A stretch of 64,000 nt of DNA from 2-02-FULL-66-14 sp964651335 (GTDB lineage Bacteria; Pseudomonadota; Gammaproteobacteria; Burkholderiales; SG8-39): NCBI GenBank assembly GCA_964651335.1, contig CAZYVT010000006.1, forward strand, positions 1 to 64,000, given 5' to 3'. How positions within the stretch are numbered: the first letter of the stretch is position 1; every line of letters begins with the position of its first letter. Made by a program: the position numbers and the translations under genes. Shown piece after piece: positions 8,722 through 17,600 of the stretch. The notes under the pieces are model-generated. The model was given only the letters and a program-made list of their open reading frames with translations, searched no databases and was not told where the DNA came from.

Positions 8722-9405
8722 ATGCCCGCCATGCAGCAGGTCTATCGCTTCGGGCCCACTCCGGAGCATTCAGCGAACCACCTCTTCGTTTTCCTGCACG
8801 GTAGCGGGGCCACAGCCCGTTCGATGATTCCGGCGGCGTTCAGGTTCCAGGCGCGCTTTCCGAGCGCTGTGCTCATCGTGCCGAGCGGGTTCGCACGCTA
8901 CCAGAGTCACGCCCGCAGTGAACCCGACGGCCAGCAGTGGTTTTCGAGCAGGGGCCTCAACGACGACAACCGTCTTGCGCGGGTGTCCGCCATCGTTCCC
9001 CGGATCGAGCAGCTGGTGCGCCGCGAGCAGACCAATTACGGAGTGTCGCTGGAGCGGACGGTGCTGATCGGCTACGCGCAGGGTGGCACCGTCGCCCTGG
9101 AGACGGTCAAGACCTTTCCCGGGCTCGCCGGCGCGGTGGTCGCCTACTGTGCGCGGTTTGCACGCCTGCCACAGCAGGGCACGCGAATGAATTCGCGCAT
9201 CCACCTCGTCCATGGGGGCTACGACTCGGTGGTCTCGCGGGTGCACGCGGAGCGCGCCGCGCGCGTGCTCGCCGGGCTGCACGTTCCCGTGACCCTCGAC
9301 ATCATCGAGGATCTCGGGCACGCGCTCACCCACGAGGCGATCTGCCGGGGGTCGCTGCGGCTGCTGCAGGGGATCTACGAGCGGCGGCGCGCGACGCTGC
9401 ATTGA
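8722..9405 (+). CDS. Alpha/beta hydrolase of the carboxylesterase/YpfH family lacking the nucleophile serine
   Basis: 227 residues with the fold and motifs of the phospholipase/carboxylesterase family: HGSGATARSM oxyanion loop (26-35), the nucleophile-elbow strand RTVLIGYAQGGTVAL (112-126), acid loop HGGYDSVV with Asp168, and DLGHALTHE with His200. In active members the elbow is G-[FY]-S-Q-G. Here residue 119 is alanine, encoded GCG at 9076-9078, one base from a serine TCG codon. The fold and the other two triad residues are kept, so the protein is probably catalytically dead or altered rather than a decayed gene. It diverges from the ABC transporter (59-base gap). Confidence 0.88.
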   Translation: MPAMQQVYRFGPTPEHSANHLFVFLHGSGATARSMIPAAFRFQARFPSAVLIVPSGFARYQSHARSEPDGQQWFSSRGLNDDNRLARVSAIVPRIEQLVRREQTNYGVSLERTVLIGYAQGGTVALETVKTFPGLAGAVVAYCARFARLPQQGTRMNSRIHLVHGGYDSVVSRVHAERAARVLAGLHVPVTLDIIEDLGHALTHEAICRGSLRLLQGIYERRRATLH

Positions 9406-9434
9406 GGTCGAGGCGGTGTTCCGGCTAGAAGCCG

Positions 9435-9488
9435 AACCACCCCGTCGGCCTGCGGCCGACACCCCTCCTCGGGGAGGAGGGGAATGAA
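9435..9488. repeat. Tandem-hairpin intergenic repeat, copy 1
   Basis: Two adjacent hairpins between convergent genes. The first has arms around GTCGGC/GCCGAC (9443-9460). The second has arms CCCCTCCTC (9462-9470) and GAGGAGGGG (9474-9482). AACCAC leads in and AATGAA follows. A second copy of the same layout lies at 62259-62313 with a different first-hairpin sequence that still pairs. It may act as a bidirectional terminator or be a REP-like dispersed element. Confidence 0.65.
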
Positions 9489-9493
9489 TTGAG

Positions 9494-11455
9494 CTACGTC
9501 GCCAGTTCCGGCAGGTCCTTGAATAGATCCAGCGCCTCGGGGTTGGCGAGCGCGTCGGTATTGGTGACCGGCATGCCGTGCACCACGGCTTTCACCGCGA
9601 GCTCGACCACCTTGTTGTTCTTGGTGCGCGGAATGTCGGCGACCTGCACGATCTTCGCCGGGACGTGGCGCGGCGTGGTGTTGTCGCGGATGCGCTTGCG
9701 GATCCGCTCGGCGAGCGCTTCGTCGAGCGTGTACCCCGGCCGCAGCTTCACGAACAGCACAACGCGCGTGTCGGTGGGCTTGTCCGGGGGCCACAGCTGC
9801 CCGATCGCGACCGATTCCTCGACCTCGTGGATTTTCTCGACCGGGCCGTAGATCTCGGCGGTGCCGATGCGGACCCCGCCCGGGTTGAGCGTCGCGTCCG
9901 ACCGCCCGTAGACGATCATGGTCCCGCGCTCGGTCAGCTCGCACCAGTCTCCGTGGCACCAGACGTTGGGGTACCTGGCGAAGTACGCGGCGTGGTACTT
10001 CTCGCCGCCGCGGTCGTTCCAGAATCCGAGCGGCATCGAGGGAAAGGGCTTGGTGCACACCAGTTCGCCTTTCTGGCCCACGACCGGTTCGCCGTTTTCG
10101 TCGAACACCGCCACGGCCATGCCGAGCGAGCGGCATTGCAGCTCGCCGCGATACACCGGCAGCACGGGATTGGCGTCGGCGAACCCCGCGATGATGTCGG
10201 TGCCTCCGGAGATCGACGACAAGCACACGTCTCGCTTGAAGTTGGCGTACGCGTAGTCGTAGCTCTCGGCCGCGAGCGGCGAGCCGGTAGAAATGATCAT
10301 GCGCAGGTGTGAAAGGTCGTGCGTTTCGGCGGGCGCGAGCCCTCGTTTTTCGATCGCGTCGAGGTACTTCGCAGAGGTGCCGAAATGGGTGAAGCGCTCC
10401 GTCGCCGCGTAGTCGAACAGGATTTTCCCGCCGCGCTCGAAGGGAGAACCGTCGTAGAGCATGACGCTCGCCTCGGCGCCCAGACCCGCGAACAGCAGAT
10501 TCCACATGACCCAATTGCAGGTCGTGTAGTAGAAGAAGCGGTCGCCGGGGCGCACGTCGAACTGCAGCTTGTACATCTTCAGGCCGGAGAGCAGCGAACC
10601 GCCGGCGCCGTGCACGATGCATTTGGGCTTGCCGGTGGTCCCGGAAGTGAACAGGATGTACAGCGGGTGATCGAACGGCAGCTGCACATACCGGATCGTT
10701 CCGGGCGCGTGCCGCCGGAGCCATTCCTCGAGCAGCACCGCCTTCGGAATGCCCGTGACGTCGGGTTTTGCTCGCAGGTGCGGCACCACCACCACTTTCC
10801 GCAACGTCGGCAGACGCCCCGCGATTTCCGCAACGCGCGCAAGCGAGTCGTGTTCGCGACCCGCGTAGCGGTAGCCGTCGGCGCAAAACAGGACCTTCGG
10901 CTCGATCTGGCCGAAGCGGTCGAGCACCCCCTCGACACCGAAATCGGGCGAGCAGGACGACCACACCATGCCCTGCGACAGCGCCGCGAGCGCGAACATC
11001 GGCGTCTCGGGCATGTTCGGAATGAACGCAGCGGCGCGGTCGCCGGGGCGCAAGCCGAGTTGCTGCAGCGCCTGCGCAGCGCGCGAAACCTCGCTCGTCA
11101 GCTCCGAGTAGCTGACGCGCCTGCGGAACCCGCTTTCGTCCCAGAACACGAATGCATCGCCGCGGTCGCCGCGCCGCAGCAGGTTCTCGGCGAAGTTGAG
11201 CCGCGCCTCGGGGAACCATTTCGCCCCGGGCATCCGGTCGCCGTCCACCAGCACGGTGGAGCCCTTCTTCGAGGCTATGACACCGCACCACTCCCAGACC
11301 TCGCTCCAGAAAAGCTCGGGATTCTCGACCGTCCAGCGGTAGAACTCCGGATAGGCGTTGAGCTCGAGCTTGTGCTTGCGCACTGCGTGGCGCGCAAACT
11401 GGGTGACCTGCGCGTTTTCGACCGCCGCCTCGGACGGTTCCCAGATCGGATTCAT
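9494..11455 (-). CDS. Acetoacetate--CoA ligase
   Basis: An AMP-forming synthetase of 653 residues that activates acetoacetate to acetoacetyl-CoA, feeding ketone bodies or polyhydroxybutyrate breakdown products back into metabolism. The family start MNPIWEPSEAAVENAQVTQF is visible, with EARLNFAENLL, the AMP-binding P-loop LYILFTSGTTGKPKC, GRSDATLNPGGVRIGTAEIY and a C-terminus (TKNNKVVELAVKAVVHG, then ALANPEALDLF) typical of acetoacetyl-CoA synthetase rather than acetyl-CoA synthetase. The C-terminal domain Lys is present in KNNK. The start ATG (11455) is set by the family N-terminus; it lies 25 bases from the divergent putA start. Confidence 0.93.
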   Translation of the reverse strand: MNPIWEPSEAAVENAQVTQFARHAVRKHKLELNAYPEFYRWTVENPELFWSEVWEWCGVIASKKGSTVLVDGDRMPGAKWFPEARLNFAENLLRRGDRGDAFVFWDESGFRRRVSYSELTSEVSRAAQALQQLGLRPGDRAAAFIPNMPETPMFALAALSQGMVWSSCSPDFGVEGVLDRFGQIEPKVLFCADGYRYAGREHDSLARVAEIAGRLPTLRKVVVVPHLRAKPDVTGIPKAVLLEEWLRRHAPGTIRYVQLPFDHPLYILFTSGTTGKPKCIVHGAGGSLLSGLKMYKLQFDVRPGDRFFYYTTCNWVMWNLLFAGLGAEASVMLYDGSPFERGGKILFDYAATERFTHFGTSAKYLDAIEKRGLAPAETHDLSHLRMIISTGSPLAAESYDYAYANFKRDVCLSSISGGTDIIAGFADANPVLPVYRGELQCRSLGMAVAVFDENGEPVVGQKGELVCTKPFPSMPLGFWNDRGGEKYHAAYFARYPNVWCHGDWCELTERGTMIVYGRSDATLNPGGVRIGTAEIYGPVEKIHEVEESVAIGQLWPPDKPTDTRVVLFVKLRPGYTLDEALAERIRKRIRDNTTPRHVPAKIVQVADIPRTKNNKVVELAVKAVVHGMPVTNTDALANPEALDLFKDLPELAT

Positions 11456-11480
11456 TGAGCGATTATATTGCGGCACATCG
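11456..11480. promoter_or_regulatory. 25-base divergent spacer with overlapping -10 elements
   Basis: The gap between the aacS-type and putA start codons contains ATTATATT (11462-11469). Read leftward this gives TATAAT (11467-11462), six bases before the acetoacetate--CoA ligase ATG. Read rightward it gives TATATT (11464-11469), eleven bases before the putA ATG. The two candidate -10 hexamers share four bases, so polymerase could engage only one at a time. No consensus -35 was recognised on either side. Confidence 0.5.
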
Positions 11481-14400
11481 ATGAACCCTGCACTCGACGT
11501 CCTGCGCGCGGCGATCGCGCGCGACCACCGGCTCGACGAGGCCGAGGCCGTGCGCCGGCTGCGCGCGGCGCAGCCGGAAAAGCCCGCGTCGCAGCGCATC
11601 ACCCGGCATGCGCTTGCTTTCGCCCGGCAGGTACGCACCGCGCCGCTCGATCCGCTGAGCGCGGAGTCGTTTCTGCGCCATTACGGCCTCTCCACGCGCG
11701 AGGGCGTGGCGCTCATGTGCCTGGCGGAAGCGCTGCTGCGCATTCCCGATGCCGGGACCGCCGACGAATTGCTGCGCGAAAAGCTGGCAGGCGGGCGCTG
11801 GGCGCTCGGCGAAGACCCGGGCTCGTGGGTCGCCAACGCCGCCGACTGGGCGCTCATGCTCACCGGGACGCTCGCGCGCTGGCACGACGTCTCGGACGTG
11901 GACCCGGCGGCGCAGGTCAAGCGCGCCGTCGCGCGCCTGGGCGAGCCCATGGTGCGCGGTGCCGTGCGCCAGGCGATGCGGATTCTCGCCGAACAGTTCG
12001 TGCTCGCCGAGACGATCGATGAGGCGGTCCTGCGCGGCGGGGCGCGCGCGCCCTACCGTTTCTCCTACGACATGTTGGGCGAGGCATCGCGCACGGCGGA
12101 GGATGCGGAACGCTATTTCGCGTCCTACACGCGCGCGATCCGCGCCGTGGCCGCGAGCAGCCGCCCCGGCCGCGTGTTCGATCGCGACGCCGTCTCGCTG
12201 AAGCTCTCGGCGCTGCATCCGCGTTTCGAAGAGGCGAAACGCGTGCGCGTGTTCGCGGAGCTGCTGCCGCGCCTGCAGTCACTCGCCTGCCTTGCGCGCG
12301 AAGGCGGGATCGGGATCACCCTTGATGCGGAGGAGTCCGAGCGGCTCGAACTCACTCTCGATCTTTTCGACGCCCTCGCCCGCGACCCGGATCTCGAGCA
12401 CTGGCACGGTCTCGGCATCGCGGTGCAGGCCTACCAGAAGCGCGCTGCCGCGGTCTGCGATTGGGTGGTTGCGCTCGCGCGCGCGGCGCGCCGCCGCGTG
12501 ACCGTGCGGCTGGTAAAGGGCGCCTACTGGGATGGGGAGGTGAAGCGCGCGCAGCAGCTCGGAATGACGGACTACCCGGTGTTCACGCGCAAGATCGCAA
12601 CCGACCTCTCCTACACCGCCTGCGCGGCGCGGCTGCTGCAAGCCGCGGACGCGGTCTACCCGGCGTTCGCCACGCACAACTGCCGCAGCGTCGCAACGAT
12701 CCTGGAGCTTGCGGGCGATCGCTCTGACTTCGAGTTCCAGCGCCTGCTCGGCATGGGAGAGGCGCTCTACGGAGCGCTGCTCGCCGGGCATCCGGTCGCC
12801 TGCCGCATATACGCACCGGTGGGGAGCTTTACGGAGCTCCTGCCTTACCTCGTGCGTCGGCTGCTCGAGAACGGCGCCAACACCTCATTCGTGCACCAGA
12901 TCGCCGATCCCGCGGTCGAGCTCGAGGACCTCGTCGCCGATCCGCTCGAACGGTTGCCCGAGCCCTACGCGCCGGACGCGCGGATCCCCCTGCCGCGGCG
13001 GCTCATTCCCGGTCGCGAGCAGTGCCTCGGCCTCGATCTTGCCCGGCGCGACGTCCTGGCGGCGTTGCACGAACGCATCACCGCCGACCGGAGTACGGCC
13101 ACGGCGCTCGAGCCGGTCTCGCCCGACATGCTCGATTCCGCCATTGCTCGCGCGGCGCGCGCGTTCGAAGCCTGGTCGCTGACCTCAGCGGCGGAGCGTG
13201 CGGCGATCCTCGAACGGGCCGCGCAGGGCATCGAAGGCGGCATGACCGAGCTCGTCTCGCTCATCGTGCGCGAAGGCAAGAGAACATACGCCGACGCGGT
13301 CTCGGAGGTGCGCGAAGCAGCCGATTTCTGCCGTTACTACGCACAGGAGGCGCGCCGGAAATTCGGCGACCCGCTCCCGCTCCCGGGCCCCGCGGGCGAA
13401 TCGAACGTGCTCGCGCTGAACGGCCGCGGCCCATTCGCCTGCCTGAGTCCCTGGAACTTCCCGCTCGCGATCTTCACCGGCCAGGTCGCCGCCGCGCTCG
13501 CCGCGGGCAATTCGGTGATCGCCAAGCCCGCCGAACAAACGCCAGGCATCGCGCTGCGCGCGCTCGAGATCCTGCACGCAGCGGGCGTACCTCCGGATGC
13601 CGCAATCGGCGCCCCCGGGGATGGCGAAACGATCGGCGCGCGGCTCGTCGCCGACCCGCGCGTTGCCGGCGTCGCGTTCACCGGCTCTTTGGATACTGCA
13701 AGGGCGATCCACCTGGCACTTGCGAAGCGTCCGGGACCGATCGTGCCGCTCATCGCCGAAACGGGCGGATTGAACGCGATGCTGGTGGATTCCTCCGCGC
13801 TTCCCGAGCAGGTGGTGGACGACGTCGTCACCTCCGCGTTCCAGAGCGCAGGCCAGCGCTGCTCGGCGCTGCGCGTCCTGTTCCTCGACGAAGGCTGCGC
13901 GCAGCGCGTGCTGCGCCTGCTCGCGGGCGCGATGCGCGAGCTGAAGGTCGGAGACCCGGCCGAGCCCGACACGGACATCGGCCCGATCATCGATGCTCCT
14001 GCGCGCGACGCGCTCCAGCGCCATGTCGAGCGCCTGCGCGCGGGCGCGAAGCCGATCGCCGAGACGCCTTTGCCGCCGCACCTGCCCGCGGGGGAGTGGC
14101 TCGCTCCGATCGCCTTCGAACTGGCGCTCGATGCGCTCCCGACCCGCGAGGTCTTCGGCCCGGTGCTGCACGTCTGCATCTACCGGCGCAGCGAACTCGG
14201 ACGCGTGCTGCAATGGATCCGCGCCACCGGCTACGGCCTGACGCTCGGCATCCACAGCCGCGTTCAGGGTTTCATCGAGCGCGTCGTACGCGGCGCGCGC
14301 GTCGGCAATATCTACGTCAACCGCAGCATGATCGGCGCTGTCGTCGGCGTGCAGCCTTTCGGGGGCGAAGGCCTATCGGGCACCGGCTTCAAAGCCGGCG

Positions 14401-14504
14401 GACCGAATTACCTGCTCCGGTTCGCCAGCGAGCGGACGCTGACGGTGAATACCGCAGCGGTCGGCGGCGTCACCGAGCTGCTGGCCCCGGGAGACGGTCC
14501 TTAG
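11481..14504 (+). CDS. putA: Bifunctional proline dehydrogenase / L-glutamate gamma-semialdehyde dehydrogenase (PutA without DNA-binding domain)
   Basis: Converts proline to glutamate at the inner membrane face: FAD-dependent oxidation to pyrroline-5-carboxylate, then NAD-dependent oxidation of the semialdehyde. 1007 residues, the size of the minimal PutA forms. It lacks the N-terminal ribbon-helix-helix domain, so it should not repress its own gene. The proline dehydrogenase barrel spans about 200-470 (KLSALHPRFEEAKRVR, RLVKGAYWDGE, NCRSVATI). The aldehyde dehydrogenase half starts near 510, with PWNFPLAIFTGQVAAALAAG, IAETGGLNAM and the catalytic Cys794 in SAGQRCSALR. It is followed after 97 bases by NAD-glutamate dehydrogenase, the next step of the pathway. 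Confidence 0.96.
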   Translation: MNPALDVLRAAIARDHRLDEAEAVRRLRAAQPEKPASQRITRHALAFARQVRTAPLDPLSAESFLRHYGLSTREGVALMCLAEALLRIPDAGTADELLREKLAGGRWALGEDPGSWVANAADWALMLTGTLARWHDVSDVDPAAQVKRAVARLGEPMVRGAVRQAMRILAEQFVLAETIDEAVLRGGARAPYRFSYDMLGEASRTAEDAERYFASYTRAIRAVAASSRPGRVFDRDAVSLKLSALHPRFEEAKRVRVFAELLPRLQSLACLAREGGIGITLDAEESERLELTLDLFDALARDPDLEHWHGLGIAVQAYQKRAAAVCDWVVALARAARRRVTVRLVKGAYWDGEVKRAQQLGMTDYPVFTRKIATDLSYTACAARLLQAADAVYPAFATHNCRSVATILELAGDRSDFEFQRLLGMGEALYGALLAGHPVACRIYAPVGSFTELLPYLVRRLLENGANTSFVHQIADPAVELEDLVADPLERLPEPYAPDARIPLPRRLIPGREQCLGLDLARRDVLAALHERITADRSTATALEPVSPDMLDSAIARAARAFEAWSLTSAAERAAILERAAQGIEGGMTELVSLIVREGKRTYADAVSEVREAADFCRYYAQEARRKFGDPLPLPGPAGESNVLALNGRGPFACLSPWNFPLAIFTGQVAAALAAGNSVIAKPAEQTPGIALRALEILHAAGVPPDAAIGAPGDGETIGARLVADPRVAGVAFTGSLDTARAIHLALAKRPGPIVPLIAETGGLNAMLVDSSALPEQVVDDVVTSAFQSAGQRCSALRVLFLDEGCAQRVLRLLAGAMRELKVGDPAEPDTDIGPIIDAPARDALQRHVERLRAGAKPIAETPLPPHLPAGEWLAPIAFELALDALPTREVFGPVLHVCIYRRSELGRVLQWIRATGYGLTLGIHSRVQGFIERVVRGARVGNIYVNRSMIGAVVGVQPFGGEGLSGTGFKAGGPNYLLRFASERTLTVNTAAVGGVTELLAPGDGP

Positions 14505-14601
14505 CAGCGTGGATCCGTTCCGGCTGCGAGGCTCTGCAGCGCGATCTTGTCTGCAGGGCGTGAATGGCTCAACATGAGCGCACCCTGGCCAGGAGTCCAT
14601 C

Positions 14602-17600
14602 GTGCCGCGATCCGAAGAAAAGCAGAAGGCCGGCTTGATCGAGAGCCTGATCGAATATGCACGCGCCCGGCTGGCGCAGGACCAGCGGGCTCAAGTGGAG
14701 CCTCTGCTGCGCGCCTATTACGGCGAGGTTGATCCGGGCGACCTCGCGGAGCGCGGCGTCCCCGATCTGTACGGCGCGGCGCTCGCGCACCTCAAGTTTG
14801 CCCGCCGCTTCTCGCCCGGTGCGCCCAAAGTCCGCGTGTACAACCCGGTGTTCGCCGAGCACGGCTGGCAATCCACGCACACTGTGGTCGAGATCGTCAA
14901 CGACGACATGCCGTTCCTCGTCGACTCGGTGACCATGGAAGCCAACCGTCACGGCCTCACTCTCCATCTGATGATTCACCCGGTGCTGAGGGTGCGCCGC
15001 GACGACACCGGCAATCTGCTCGAATTCGTTCCGGGATCGGACAAGGAAAGAGGAAGACTGGAGTCATTCATCCACATGGAGGTCGACCGTCGCACCGAGG
15101 CCGACGCGCTCCAGCGCCTGCAGGACGGAATCATCGGGGTTCTCGGCGACGTGCGCCTGGCGGTCCAGGACTGGCCGAAGATGGCGCACCGCATGGAACT
15201 CGCGGTGGCCGAAGCGGAGCAGGACCGCGCCGCAGCCGATCCCGCACGAGCGAGCGAGGAGCTGGAGTTCCTGCGCTGGCTCGTCGATCATCATTTCACG
15301 TTTCTCGGCTGCCGGGACTACGACCTGGTCAGAAACGGCACCGAAGATGTGCTGCGGATTGTTCCGGGCTCGGGACTCGGAATCCTGCGCGAGTCGAGGA
15401 GAACCGTGTCGGCGAGCTTCGCGTCGCTTCCGCCCGAGGCGCGTGAGCGCGCGCGTGCGAAGGAGCTGCTCATCCTCACGAAGGCGAACTCGCGCGCCAC
15501 GGTGCACCGGCCCGGTTACCTCGACTACGTGGGGGTCAAGCGTTTCGATGGCGGCGGCGAGGTGGTCGGCGAGCGGCGCTTCCTCGGCCTGTACACCTCC
15601 GCAGCCTACAACGCCAATCCCACCGAGATCCCGCTGCTGCGGCGAAAGGTGCGCGAGGTGCTCGCCCGCGCGGGCGTGCTGCCCGGAAGTTACTCCGAGA
15701 AAACGCTCATCACGATCCTCGAGACGTATCCGCGCGACGAGCTGATCCAGATCCCGGTGGACGAGCTCTACGAGCACGCGATCGGCATCCTGCGGCTCGG
15801 GGAGCGCCAGCGCACGCGTCTGTTCGTGCGCCGCGACGTGTACGGCCGTTTTTTCTCCTGCCTGATCTACGTGCCCCGCGAGAACTACAACACCGAGCTG
15901 CGCGTCCGGATGCAGCGCATCCTCAAGCGGGCGTTCAACGGCGCTGCCTCCGAGTTCAACGTGCACCTCTCCGAATCGATGCTGGCGCGCATTCAAATCG
16001 TGGTGCGGACGTCACCGGAAAGCATTCCCGAGTACGACGTGCGCGAGCTGGAGGCGAGAATCGCGCAGGCCACGCGCCGCTGGGAGGACGACCTGGAGCA
16101 GGCGTTGGTAGAGCGCTTGGGCGAGGAACGCGGCAACCAGCTGTACCGCCAGTTCGGCGCCGCGTTCCCGGCCGGCTACCGGGAAGAAAATGCGCCGCAA
16201 AGCGCGGTCCATGACGTCGAGATGATGGCGCGGCTGGATTCCGCGGCGAGCCTCGGCATGAACCTTTACGTTCCGCCCGAGGCCGCAAGCGGCGCACTGC
16301 GCTTCAAGATCTACCACGCCGCTACGGCGGTGCCGCTTTCCGAAAGCCTTCCCATGCTCGAGCACATGGGTGTCAGGGTGCTGGAGGAGCGTCCGTACAA
16401 GATCGAGCCGGAGGACATCGGCCCGCTGTGGCTCGACGACTTCGGCCTGTCGCTCGCCGGCGACTCCGACGTGGAAATCGAGGAAGTACGCGGCATATTC
16501 CAGGACACATTCGAGGGCATGTGGAGCGGGGCGATCGAGTGTGACGATTTCAACCGCCTGGTGCTGCGCGCCCGCCTCGCGCCGCGCGAAATTACGGTGC
16601 TGCGCGCGTACGCCAGGTATCTGCACCAGACGGGGTTCCATTTCAGCCAGGCCTACATCCAGGCGGCGCTGGCCGGCAATGCCTCGATCGCCCGGCTGCT
16701 GGTCGAATTGTTCAAGCGCCGCTTCGATCCGGTGCGGGTCGCGGACCGCGACCCGCAATGTGCGGAACGGGCCGCGGAGATTGAGCGCGCGCTCGATGCC
16801 GTTTCCAGTCTGGACGAGGACCGGATTCTGCGGCAGTACCTCGCGCTGATCCAGGCGAGCCTGCGCACCAACTACTTCCGGCGCGGCGCGGACGGCGCGC
16901 CCAAGCCGTACCTTTCCATCAAGTTCGACTCGGCGCGGATTCCCGGGCTGCCCGAGCCGCGGCCGCTGTTCGAGGTCTTCGTGTACACGCCGCGCGTCGA
17001 GGGCGTGCACCTGCGCGGCGGCAAGGTGGCGCGCGGCGGGCTGCGCTGGTCGGATCGAAGGGAGGATTTCCGCACCGAGATCCTCGGCCTCATGAAGGCG
17101 CAGATGGTGAAAAACGCGGTGATCGTGCCGGTCGGCTCCAAGGGCGGCTTCGTCCTCAAGCGCCCGCCGCCCGCAGGGGACCGCGAGGCGCTCATGAAAG
17201 AAGGAATCGAGTGTTATCAGACGCTGCTGCGCGGCCTGCTCGACCTCACCGACAACCTGGTTGCGGGAAAGGTCGTGCCGCCGCCCCAAGTCGTGCGCCA
17301 CGATCCGGACGACCCGTACCTGGTCGTCGCCGCCGACAAGGGGACCGCGACCTTCTCCGACATCGCCAACGGGGTCGCCAGGGAATACGGCTACTGGCTG
17401 GACGACGCCTTCGCCTCGGGCGGCTCGGCCGGCTACGACCACAAGAAAATGGGGATCACCGCGCGCGGCGCATGGGAGTCGGTGAAACGGCACTTCCGCG
17501 AGCTTGGGCTGGACACCCAGGCAACCGACTTCACGGTCGCCGGGATCGGCGACATGTCCGGCGACGTGTTCGGCAACGGCATGCTTCTTTCGCGCCACAT

